Source: Strigops habroptila
Taxonomy: Eukaryota; Chordata; Aves; Psittaciformes; Psittacidae
NCBI RefSeq assembly: GCF_004027225.2
Contig: NC_044278.2
Coordinates: 80,240,923-80,304,922, forward strand
DNA: 64,000 nt
Reading direction: 5' to 3'
The notes under the pieces are model-generated. The model worked only from the letters and a program-made list of their open reading frames with translations. It did no database searches and was not told the origin of the DNA. Made by a program: the position numbers and the translations under genes. Of the stretch, positions 21,360 through 31,850 are shown in pieces (within the stretch, counting starts at the first letter, position 1; each line of letters starts with the position of its first letter).

Positions 21360-24300
21360 AGTTCAACCAGTAACAACAGTAACTCATTTCACATCTACCT
21401 ATAACCATAATGCCTATATAATCTGCTTGTTGGCAATTGGGTACCTACTCTGCTTGCCATTCTCTCAAGAACAAAGAGGAACTTCTCTGAAAAATATACA
21501 AACACAAATGGCCACATCCTCAGCTGATATAATGGGATATAACTCCGCCAAAATCATTCTGATAGCTTGATTTACATTAGCAGAGTGCATGATTTGACAT
21601 GATTCATGAGAGTAAACAAGAAATGTCTTAGAATTCCTCCCTACAATAACTTCTCTTTTAAATTTATTAATAACAAGCAGTAGGTACACATTACTGATTA
21701 GTAATCAGAGGTCACTATCTCTTGCTGCTTAGAACTGTAGCATATTTTGGAGGCCATTCCTAGCAAGCTCATTTTAAATACCTCATTAATGATGAAGGCT
21801 TAGGCCTACGGGTCATCCAAAGAATGCTTAAAATGCCTCCTAAAAAAATGCAAGTAGGGGATGCTGAGTTTTAAAATAGAGCACTGGCAGAAAAGAGAAC
21901 ATAACTAGTTCAGAAATTCCATCATTTAGATTTGAACAGCTTATTCAGTGTTATAAAATTTAATTTACATTTTTAAGTACAAAACATACTGCAAAATATT
22001 GCTCTGCCACCACATCCTTATTGAGCTTTTATGTAGTTTCACAAGAGAGAGATGGGGATGAGCAATGACCCATCAGACAACTTTTTGGACAAATACCATT
22101 CTGTGGCTTCTCCCAAAAAGGGAGGAATACATTAGTGAATACACTTTTTTTCACACGCTCAGTCCTCCAAAAGAGAAGTCCTTTAATACTTTAGACTTTC
22201 CAAGTATGATTGACAAACTATTGTTTTCTGGGTTATAAGATGCTATTATTATAACTGGTGTTTCCGAAAGATTTAAAAATATTCTAGCAAGTGCTGTTCA
22301 AGTTTTTTAGTTTCAAGATACAGGTAAAACAGCTACATCTATCCTATGAAGTTAAACATGCCAAAGCCCAATCCCAGAGGACAAGTGACAGCATGGTTCG
22401 TATCTGTATCACTAAACTTGCTTTCCAAAAAGAACCATGTGGCCTCATCCATGGTCCTATTGGAAACAGTCAGGGGCTTCTATTAGAGAGATCCATGCCC
22501 AAGGGTTTTTTCGGAGATAACTAATTGGCGGGAACAAAACTGTCAAGCACTGTGCATGATAATGGGATGGACAAACAGAGGCTATTGCTCAAGCCCAGGC
22601 CTTACCGCTGCTTAGTTAAGTAGTATGGTCCTACACATTGGATCTGATTTTTCCAAAGTAAATTGTGTTTGACATAACTCAAGCAAAAGATGACTAAAAC
22701 TAAACACTCCAAAACATATAGATCGGTGTTGGCAGTGGATGATGGCCATGCCAGACAGCATTTAGCAGGCAGACACAGCTAGTTAATGTAACCTTTGCCT
22801 GGGAGGTGGGTTGCACATATGCGCCATCCACACATTTTTCTTGCTTAAGCCTGGTCTAAGATCACCTATGTAAGTAGGCAGCAGTTCTAACAGGTTAAGT
22901 CAAAAGGAGAAGGGTCATTTAAGGAAAAAAGAACCCAGTGCAGCTAATATAATACTAATTAACATAGAAAGGGAAGTGGTGCTCATGCATAGGGTGACAC
23001 CTTCCTTTTCAAGGTGACTAACATAGGATTGCTTCTCCCTTAATTCTCGGTCCAGCCCTACATAAAATAAGGGGATGCTTGGACTTGTGCTACCTCTATG
23101 TACAAAGGTACTTTTCACCTCTGGTCAAAATAATCATCCAAGGGAACATATTGCCTATGGGTACACACTTACTAAGAGGTATGTATGACTCAGAACCAGA
23201 CTAGAAATGGTTGCGTGAATCCCCAGTGACATTCATGATTGCAACAGAGAAGAGAGGGAGAAATAAGGAGTACGATTTTTTTTTTCCGTGGGGAGGTTAT
23301 TCTATCATTATACTCCTATAGGATTTCTGTAACTTTCCCTTGAAGATTCTGGTCCTGCTCCTAGACAGACATCTCAAAATAAAAACAAACTACAGATCTG
23401 ATGTGAGATGGAAACTCCCTTTCCCCATGGGCATCCTAGCTCATATTAAGATGCGTGTTTAAAGGTGTATAAGAAATGTCCTGGGCAGCCTCGCAAAGGG
23501 CAACTACTGGCAGTGCCAAGCGCCTGAGACCCGTTTTTAACAATTTTGTTTCTCCCTTGATGCTCAAAAAATCAGAATTCCCCTACTTAATCCACATGCA
23601 AGGCTCATCTCCAAGCATGCCTAACCCTTTCAAAGGACAGGACAAGAAGACAACAGCCTACCAATTGGAAAAGTCACTTAACCTATGGCTAAGCTTGAGT
23701 TCAAATAATTCCTCCTTTTGACGCCAGCCCATCCTTACCAGCAGACTACCTTAACCACCAAGTTATAAGATATTTTTCATGGGAGGCAACACAATTGCCA
23801 CAGTTTTTGTACGTCCCTAAAGTTTAAATATTCACTGAAGAGAGAATAATGCCACAGCCCTTTTACTATAATATACAGATACTGGCCTCATCACTGTCTA
23901 AATTAATATTTAGGTATGACATATATAATTCTTCTTATATTGTATTTTTCAGAATTTTATAACTTGAGTAATTAAAATAGAGAGGGAGAAAAATAATTTT
24001 GTCATATCAGGTAGCAACAGCTGTTGCGCAGGTGCATAACAAGTTAAAACCACTTTCACTAGGTTATGGTACTGTTAAAGTGAGTACAACATTTCAGTAA
24101 GTCTGATACGACATACCAGCATGCACAAGGGATGATGTTGTGTTTTACAGATTAACTTTTGCGAGCCCAGCTTACATTTCCTATTGCTATTGCAGGTTGC
24201 CATTCCTGGGGAAGACCTTTCAGCTGCTTAAATTAAGGTATGCAATCTGTTGCTTAACCACACCTTCCTGAATACAGGAAGGAGCACTGTCAGAGCTTTT

Positions 24301-24400
24301 TCATATGCATTTTTTAAGCGTGACAATGCAGACGTATTTCGAAGCCCATTGTTCTCCCAAAAGGTGTGGCAAAGTTCATAAACTAAAGAAGGAAGAAAAA

Positions 24401-24418
24401 TATGCTATAAATAGCATA
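24401..24418. promoter_or_regulatory. 18-bp palindrome containing a MEF2-type site
   Basis: TATGCTATAAATAGCATA is a perfect palindrome. Its centre, CTATAAATAG, fits the MEF2 consensus CTA(A/T)4TAG and also resembles a TATA element. No gene start is visible nearby, so any role is inference. Confidence 0.3.
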
Positions 24419-25195
24419 TAAAATGTCTAAATCTCTTTACTGGTTCTAGTTGTCACAGAAAATGGCTGAGCAGTGGCTTCTGTTTTCCTTTCTAAAATTC
24501 TTGGCAGAGAAAAATGCTAATCATAGCAGGTGCCAGCACATTTCATGGAGATACACAATCTTCAATGTCAGTGGGCCTGATTTGCCCACAATTTGAATAC
24601 CTCTCTACTCTGTAAATGAATAAAATATCTTGCAGAAGCCCCTGAAAGCCTGGTCCGTAGTATGCTAAACTTGTGTATCTTGATCTTGCACCACTACTGT
24701 TATTACCTTACATAAAGAACACAAAGAGCTACTGATAAAATCAGTTATCTATACAAAATTGTGCTAAAAATCTGGCTAAACCAGATGACATCTGTGTGGT
24801 ACCAGCTGAATGGTTATAACCAGTTTTATAGTTTATATTATTGATAAATAGCTTATTTGTTAATGAATTATCTGAATTAACAAAGAACTTTCATATGGGT
24901 GGCTAAAGAAATGAAAATCAGATTCTGAGCAATAGTAGTGGGAGTGTGAGAATTGTGATTAGGTATGCTTTTTTTCATCAAAGAATAAGAAAGACTTTAT
25001 AATATCCCCATCACCTAAAAATCCTCACTGGGAGACCTCTGGAACAGAACCAACAGTGTTGATTTCAGGGAAAGCCATCTTGTTAGAAGATGTTAGAAGA
25101 ACAAAAGATAAGGAGAGGAATTTTCTTCCTGCTCCCTATCTTAAATATTCTTATAGGAACTAATTGGTCATGGGCACTGTAAATGCATAAGAGAC

Positions 25196-25215
25196 ACACA
25201 ACACACACACACCCC
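25196..25215. repeat. CA-rich microsatellite
   Basis: Short CA dinucleotide run, ACACACAACACACACACAC. Confidence 0.85.
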
Positions 25216-25474
25216 AGGCTGTTCTTTTTGTGGCGCAGATAAGACGATGTATCATATCTGCTCCATAAAATGATATCCATGTGAGGTACTTCAAATTACA
25301 CTTATCTGATAGACTGCACTTCTCTCCTTGCCCTGGTATTGTGCTGGGATTATCTGCTTGGGGTAAGTAGTCTTTTCTCTGTAATGATGATCGTTTTTTT
25401 ACTATTTGGATCAAATTAGTTGACTGAAAACTTGATTGTCATTTGAAAACCTATATGGAAATTTTGTAGCAATC

Positions 25475-25520
25475 AAAAACAAAAAACAAAAAACAACAAA
25501 CCCAAACCCCCAAAAAACAG
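25475..25520. repeat. A/C-rich simple sequence
   Basis: Repeated CAAAAAA units followed by CCCAAACCCCC. Confidence 0.85.
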
Positions 25521-25824
25521 TGCATCAATATCCCACCTATTTAATGAAATCTTCATTTGACAGGTGGGTTCCACACTTGTGTTGTTGGCACACATAACTG
25601 CTATGCATGTCAGCCAAATTAACAGATTGCGATCCTGTTCTCTATCCACATCAAAGCTAAATATGACCTTGGAAGAAAGGTCGGCTTTTCCCCATTCCTG
25701 GAAGACGCTGGCTGTGGTACAGTTAGCACAGAACTGTAGAAGAATTGTTAGAAAATGCATTCCAAAATCAATAACTGCTGAAATAAGACAAAGGCCGAAA
25801 AGTGGGAATCAGAAAGGATGGAGT

Positions 25825-26505
25825 TGAACTTAAAAAGGTTCAGAGAAGGACAAAAAGATTATCAAAGATGCAAATTACTTCTCCACACCAGGAACAAATG
25901 TATCCGCTAAGACCTTTTTAGTGTGGTGAAGGGATATCCAAAAGGAGGTATAAGTGGTCTAAAAAAAATCACAAACAGTATGAAAAAGGTGTATTTCAGT
26001 TCTCCCCTAATGAAAGAGCTAATTGGCATCAAAATTAAACTAGTAGGGAAAAAGGAAAATAGAAAAAGGAAAGAAAAAGAGATGCTTCTTCCTACAATAT
26101 GTATGTAACCTGTCCTTGCTGCAATGGTGTTTGCAACACCTTGTGAGATGCAACAGTTTATTTGTATACATGTATATCTGTACTTCTCCGTGTGTGTATG
26201 TAGGTGTGTACATACATAGATACTTATGTGTGTACCCATACATAGAACAGTTGAATGAGAAACAAGACAAGCTTGTAGAAGAGAAATCCATTGATGGTTA
26301 CTAAATAAATAGAAATGACATTTGGCTAAGAAAGACCCTAACATGCAAATTGATAGAAACTGTAAGGACACTTAGGGAAAGCAATTTATATGCTTTACCT
26401 GTTCTTCCCCTCTTTCTTGAGCATCTACTTTTGGCCACGATTGGAGACAGAATATTGGGCTAAATAGCCTTTTGGGATGAACAAGGACTGCTACTCTTAT
26501 GTTAC
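25825..26505 (+). mobile_element. Ancient L3-like CR1 relic with its 3' end
   Basis: Plus-strand landmarks in order are AAAAGGTTCAGAGAAGGACA and TTATCAAAG (end of ORF2), GGGATATCCAAAAGGAGGTA, then ATGAAAAAGGTGTAT, and finally GGCCACGATTGGAGACAGAA, ATATTGGGCTAAATAG and CTACTCTTATGTTA. The last block is the characteristic 3' end of the old amniote CR1 family (CCACTGT..GAAACAGGATACTGGGCTAGATG type). A GT/AT-rich simple repeat (about 26160-26250) sits in the middle. No coding capacity remains. Confidence 0.83.
26160..26250. repeat. Degenerate TG/TATG-rich simple repeat
   Basis: Alternating purine-pyrimidine sequence such as TGTATACATGTATATCTG and TGTGTGTATGTAGGTGTG within the ancient CR1 relic. 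Confidence 0.8.
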
Positions 26506-29269
26506 GCCCCTATTGTCAAAATTTGTATAAGGCACATAACTAAAATCACATTAAAATTATTTCCTAATTCTCTTGATGTGAACAATTAGCAATGCAATCA
26601 AGGTGATTCAGCATTGTTATTTTAGTTTCCTCGGACTGAATTTCTTCTCTAGTTACATGAGAAATGTGGAGAGTATGTATATATGTAAATATAGAGAACA
26701 CTGTATTTTGTTAGCACGTTTAAGACCCTTTCCTTACTCATAAATACCTTTGCAGTCAAATAAAATTGCTCATCTGTTCAAATAACAGATAAAATACAAG
26801 GCAGATTTATGATATGTGTTGAAATGTAGGTCATCTGTAGGAGTAAAATAGAAAATGTATCACAGAAGTGTCGTCTTCCCTCCATGTTCCCCTCCCAGCT
26901 TCTCTAGAGAAGAATTCATTTGCCTCATTGTCCTCGCTTATCCACAGAAGTAGAAGGATTAACAGCATTTCCAAGCAGATTCCAAAGAACAAATTTCAGG
27001 TACAGACTTCAATCACAAACATAACTATGTAAAAAAAAAAAAGAAAGAAAATAAATTTCCTAAATTAAGACACCTGCAAGTAGGGCTTCATGGTCTGAGA
27101 CACTGAAAAAGCAACTGAGCTCTCTTCTTGCCTTTACAAAATGCTTGTCCTTTGATATAAACTGGCCAATAGATTGTTTCAATGGTGAGAAAGTTAGTGC
27201 ATTTTAAGTATCAGCTCTCCTTCCCTTTTATTCTGAGTAAATTATATTCTTCTGAATAATTGTTTTCAAAACTGTGAGTACCTTGGAAAGAATGTTGGCA
27301 GGAACAATCTTTTACATGAGTTTTAATGGTCAGTACCCAAAGAATTGAGCTGAAGGTTTTTTCATTTGTTGTTGTTCCTGTGGTTATTAAGTGTAATGAA
27401 AACAAGGCTGGGCTTTAAAACCAGACAATTTCAAAATAATTTGGGTCATATTATAAGGGAAAGATCAGAACAGAATTATTATAATTATCTAGATGTAATC
27501 ATGAAGTCCCAAATCAGTTCCTGAAGTTCCAGATCCGGCCATGGTGCTATAGGAGCATACTGTGAAGAACCCAGTAATTTCAAGTGTGAGTTGCTCTGGA
27601 TCCTTGTGCAAGCTATTAGCCTGAGAAAATGAAATGTTAATTAATGTCTAAGTAAATAACCTGAATTCTACTCAATGAAAGGAGAAGCCAAACTAGTAAC
27701 AGCTATTTTCAAATGCTCGTTTCCTCAGAGCTGGTCAAGACTTTTCATCATAGGCCCTATTTAACAAAAAAGCTAAGCTACATCAAAAGCTAGGTTCCTA
27801 CCTCTACATTTGTCACTTAAGACACCCCTAATATAATCTTGCTTTAATGTAGATGACTAAAGTAGGTCAGAGCATTGGGCTCTACAGGTTACTATTTCTC
27901 TCCACTGTCTTGAAAGGGAGCCTAAGATGGCAATCAGCTGTAGGCATTTACACTGTAAACACCTAGACATATCAGATGAATCCCATGTAATGGCAGGATT
28001 TCAAATAAAATTTCTGCTCTTGCAGAAAGCAGTGACTTCTTGCCAAATTAAAAGGAAAAGGAAACAAGCATGTAGACTTTTTTTTTCCTCTGTGTCTGGC
28101 CAAAAATCAAGTCACAAAGCTCATTCTGCAGCCTAAGCACTGCACTTATACTACATCAAAATTTGCCTCATTCTCAAGCAAACTTCATGTCCTGTGTTGC
28201 ATGGTAGAAAACAGCTTCCCCACTGCACTTACACAAAAAGCGTGACAAGGAAACTATAATCTGGCCATGTGGGAGTCTGACCATTGAAATTGCAAGATGA
28301 GAGGAGAGAGAGAAATCAAAAAATCATTGCTCTTTCCTGGGAGTTACATCTCTTTCTTTCACAGGTACAAAGGAAATATTCCTTCTATTTTTAGAAGGAA
28401 TATGTCAGATCTTTCTGGATTTGAACCCTCTAGCTATAGCAACAATAAGACTTAAATTCTGGTGTTTAGCTGCTTTACTTGTAGGTAACTGTATTTATGC
28501 TGCTTGGACCCATGAGCTCCAGACAAACCAGTTTAAATGAACCTGTAAGCAGAGCCTCCGTAGAATTGTGCCTAAATCACAGTCTTTGAATCTTCTTAAT
28601 TTTCATTTTGAAATATGCAATTCCTCACAATATCTGAAACTTTTAAACTCATAGTGCTAAACTCATCTTAAGTTGAAGCAGAAAGCTCCAAGTTAGTGAG
28701 CTATGATGTAGCTAAATTGTTTGGGTGTGTGAAAATAGGCACCACATGCTGGAGAATAAATTGCTGGGTTTGGTTTTTCTTGATTTACAAGTTGCTATAA
28801 GAGGTTCATGTTTCCCAGGGAGTGGTGAAAAGTAGGGGTGTGTTAAACAGGTTTAAGAACATTTTAAAGAGACACTGTCAGGTTTGAATAATAGATTTTG
28901 TGTACCTCCTCCTTCCTTCCAAATAACATTTTCTGTTTCTGCAGTTACAAACAGCTGAGCTGCACCCTACCTCTCTATTTAAGTGATACTACAGAATCCA
29001 GTGTAGCAGTTTTGTGTCACACTGGTTGCTCTGTCTTTCTTTCTTTTTTTGCCATCGGTTAGAAAATGAAATTGCCAGAATTGCTGTTCTTTGCACTGCT
29101 TGGAGAGCAGAATTCACATGCCATCAAGTTCAGACAATAAAATCTTGCAGTTTTCTTTAAATATAGACGTGGTCAGAACAAGCAACACTTGGACAAAACT
29201 ATTTCTCCACTCAGAGTGGTACAGAAGTTATTTGCTAGTGTTGCTGGGGCCACTACTTTAAGGTCTGGA
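26506..29269. other. Intergenic stretch, nothing recognised
   Basis: AT-rich DNA with an A-run at about 27030. Frames at 27211-27405 and 27927-28136 have no family resemblance and no convincing splice borders. No mobile element recognised. Confidence 0.5.
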
Positions 29270-29388
29270 ATAACCCAGTCCAAAGCCTGGTTGCAAGTTC
29301 CCAGGACCCTTGGCAAAAGTCACATAATTTTGAACCTGAATTTTCCTATTTCTCACAAGTTTTGCATGGGGAACGGACATAATTTAAA
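29270..29388 (+). repeat. MIR-like (CORE-SINE) relic
   Basis: The order AAGCCTGGTTGCAAGTTCCC, CTTGGCAAAAGTCACATAAT, CCTGAATTTTCCTATTTCTC and ATGGGGAACGGACATAAT follows the MIR consensus (GCCTGGGTTC..., CTTGGGCAAGTCACTTAA, CCTCAGTTTCCTCATCTG, ATGGGGATAATAAT) as I recall it. It is a diverged copy of about 120 bases. MIR copies predate the mammal-bird split and are uncommon but present in birds. Confidence 0.55.
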
Positions 29389-31180
29389 TCTTTTATACAC
29401 ATAGCATTGGCTTTGAGCCTTAGAGAACTACCTAGTATTTTATCCTTTTGGGTATCCTCCTGGAACTAAGGATAATTCTAATTGAAAATGAGAGCAATCT
29501 TTCTTAAACAGATTTCACAAGAGATGATTGGAATATGCATTTCAATCCCTTGCTTAGTGTAGCAGAATAGAATTAGCAGAGCACAATGCATATACAAACG
29601 TCAGCCTGCCATTATTGTAAATAACACTGAAGTCTTTGCTTGGAAGGATTCGACCTCACTCTCAAGGAAACGTTTTTAAATCGCCTTTTTCCTCCAGCTC
29701 GTAAATATGCTAAAGTTTGGATCTGTCCCATGGCATTATACTATAATACTTACAGTGCTATGTGACGTTCTGTATAACAGAAACATTCAAGACCAAAAGG
29801 TCCAGTATTTGGTTATTTGAGAAAATACATCTTTTAAATTCCTCCTTCCTAAGGTAGTAAGAAAGCACCATGACACACACAAAAATCATTGTTAGACAGA
29901 CCAAAACTTGGTTCATGAAAGAGCATAGCCGGAATGTGATTTGCAAGTGCCATTGTTTGGAAGAAGCAGAGCAGACAGAGACTGAAGTTTGGAAGTAGGG
30001 GACAAAGAAACTGAAGAGGAACTGAAATAAAAATGAGGGAGGAAGATGATGAAGAGAAAATGGGGGCAAGCAGAAAAAGATCTAAAATGTCAAAGATCAG
30101 TCTGATCTCATACACTGACAATGCAAATCCTACAAGAGCTGTACCCATGAAGGGTTTCAAGAACTGTATCCTTGCACATGAAGATTAATGTTTCGTACGC
30201 TTTTTGAGCAATGATAGAGTGTTTGTATAAAACCAGAACAACTCTTTCCTCAGAAATTTTGCATTTTTTAGGAAAACTGCAATCGAAGAGAGACTGGATA
30301 AGCAGTGATGTCACATGAGAACTATGTCATGGCATGTCAGCTATTCCTTCCACATGGCTTGTGATTTGGGCAGATTAAGGACTGAATTATGCTTCAGAAA
30401 GAGCAAATAAAAGCAAACACATAGGATGAGAAGGGATGGTTGCTTAGCTGCAAACAAGGAAACAAGGGATTTGATGACAATGCCACAAACAAGCAACCCT
30501 CGGAAGTTCATGCAGAAGGGCAAGTTTAGTTATAGCCTCTTAATACAATTTTTCTCAGGGTTTTGGGAGGTCAGTCAAAGGTATAACTGTAGGAAACACC
30601 ACAGAGATTGTTATGAATCAGTCATTTATCTAACTGTACAGTGCAGTGATCCAGTAAATCAGTGTTGACAATAGGTTTTGCAGTGAACAGGAAGGGTGCG
30701 GTCTCATTATCAGTTTAAATCGATCTATTACCACATTCCCACCAAAAGGAACAGTTTTGCCTTCCCTGTCCTGCCTTTGGCTGTGCTCTCCATGCTCCCC
30801 AACTGGTCCCTTAGATCAGTGAAGTACTGCATTAGCTTCCCTCTCATCTACAAATCATACCTAGCTAAAATCTCTACACATACACGCATTATTAAAAACA
30901 TAACTGGGTAACATGGGTAATTTGCCAATTATTACCCATTCATCTTCTTTTCCTATGGAAAATTTTTTTCTGATCTCAGCATTCATTTTCATATTAGTGG
31001 TCTTTGGTATCTTTCAGGCACTACTGGGAAGGGTAAATCTTGAAGATGGGATTTGAGTGATAGGGACCCTTATCGCTTTAGGTATTAAGGAAGTCATCTG
31101 ACCTCCAAAGTAGTCAATGACTCAAAAGAAAAAATGACATACTTTCTTATGTTTCTCCACCACAACCCTTGAAGACAGAC
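29389..31180. other. Intergenic stretch, nothing recognised
   Basis: AT-rich DNA without a recognised gene or repeat. Open frames of ~100 codons on the minus strand at 29758-30160 overlap in two frames and look like chance hydrophobic frames made by A/G-rich sequence. Confidence 0.5.
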
Positions 31181-31702
31181 TGTACTGGTTTTGGCTGGGG
31201 TAGAGTTTTTCTTATAGTAGCTCATACAGTGCTGTGTCTTGGATTTGTGACCAAAACAGTGCTGATAACACAGGGATGTTTTAGCTGTTGCTGAATCATA
31301 TTTCTGCACAACATCAAGGCTTTTCTCTTTCTCACACCACCCCACCAGCGAGTAGGCTGGGGGTGCACAAGAAGTTAGGAGGAGGCACAGCTGAGATAAC
31401 TGGCACCAACTGCCCAAAGTGGTGTACCATACCATGTCATGTCATGCTCCACAAAAAAAGACGGGGAAAAAGAAGAAAGGGTGGACATTCGGAGTTACGG
31501 CATTTGTCTTCCTTAGTAACTGTTAGGCATGATGGAGCCCTGCTTTCCTGGAGATGGCTGGAAATCTGCCTGCTGATAGGAAGTGGTGAATGAATTCCTT
31601 GTGTTGCTTTGCTTGTGCACACAAAATAAAGCTTTGCTTTTACTCTCTTTAAATCAACCCATGAGTTTTCTCACTTTTACCCCACTTTTACTCTACTTTT
31701 AC
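31181..31702 (+). mobile_element. Avian endogenous retrovirus LTR (solo)
   Basis: It starts TGTACTGGTTTTGGCTGGGG. It shares a collinear layout with the element at 55564: ACAGTGCTGTG, a TGATAACAC-like block, GGTGCACAAGAAGTTAGGAG, AGGCACAGCTGAGATAACTG and CATACCATGTCATGTCATGC. It continues through GAATTCCTTGTGTTGCTTTG, an AATAAA polyadenylation signal (31625-31630), and TCAACCCATGAGTTTTCTCA with CTTTTACCC. This matches an avian ERV LTR family I recognise, probably ERVL- or ERVK-related; I cannot assign the class from the LTR alone. There are no internal viral genes nearby, so it is a solo LTR. The far 3' end of the family appears to be missing or altered; the CTTTTACCC motif is repeated with changes at 31674-31702. 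Confidence 0.82.
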
Positions 31703-31704
31703 CC

Positions 31705-31850
31705 TTTGGATGAAGATGGTGAATAGTATTTGCCCCAGTATTAAGCCTTGGGATATACCACTAGTGACTTCCTTAGATTAGATTCAATCATCTAAAGTGC
31801 AGACCTTCCTTCTTCTTATGATGTGTAACAATTTATCTTCTCCCTAAGCT
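31705..31850 (-). mobile_element. Antisense CR1 reverse-transcriptase fragment beside the LTR
   Basis: Read on the minus strand, the DNA gives VTSGISQGLILGQILFTIFI between about 31775 and 31705. This lines up with the [17 protein letters not shown] region of CR1 reverse transcriptases (compare 2369-2416 in this window). On the plus strand it appears as GATGAAGATGGTGAATAGTA and GGGATATACCACTAGTGACT. It begins within a few bases of the end of the LTR, so the LTR may have landed in an old CR1. I could not find the rest of the CR1 on the other side. Confidence 0.6.

Larger units (their letters stand above)
19831..25824. other. Region upstream of SCEL, no gene recognised
   Basis: About 6 kb of AT-rich DNA. 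It contains a T21 run (21339-21359), an 18-bp palindrome with a MEF2-type core (24401-24418), CA-rich simple sequence (25196-25215) and an A/C-rich stretch (25475-25520). Open frames are short, overlap on both strands and match no family I know. Confidence 0.6.
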
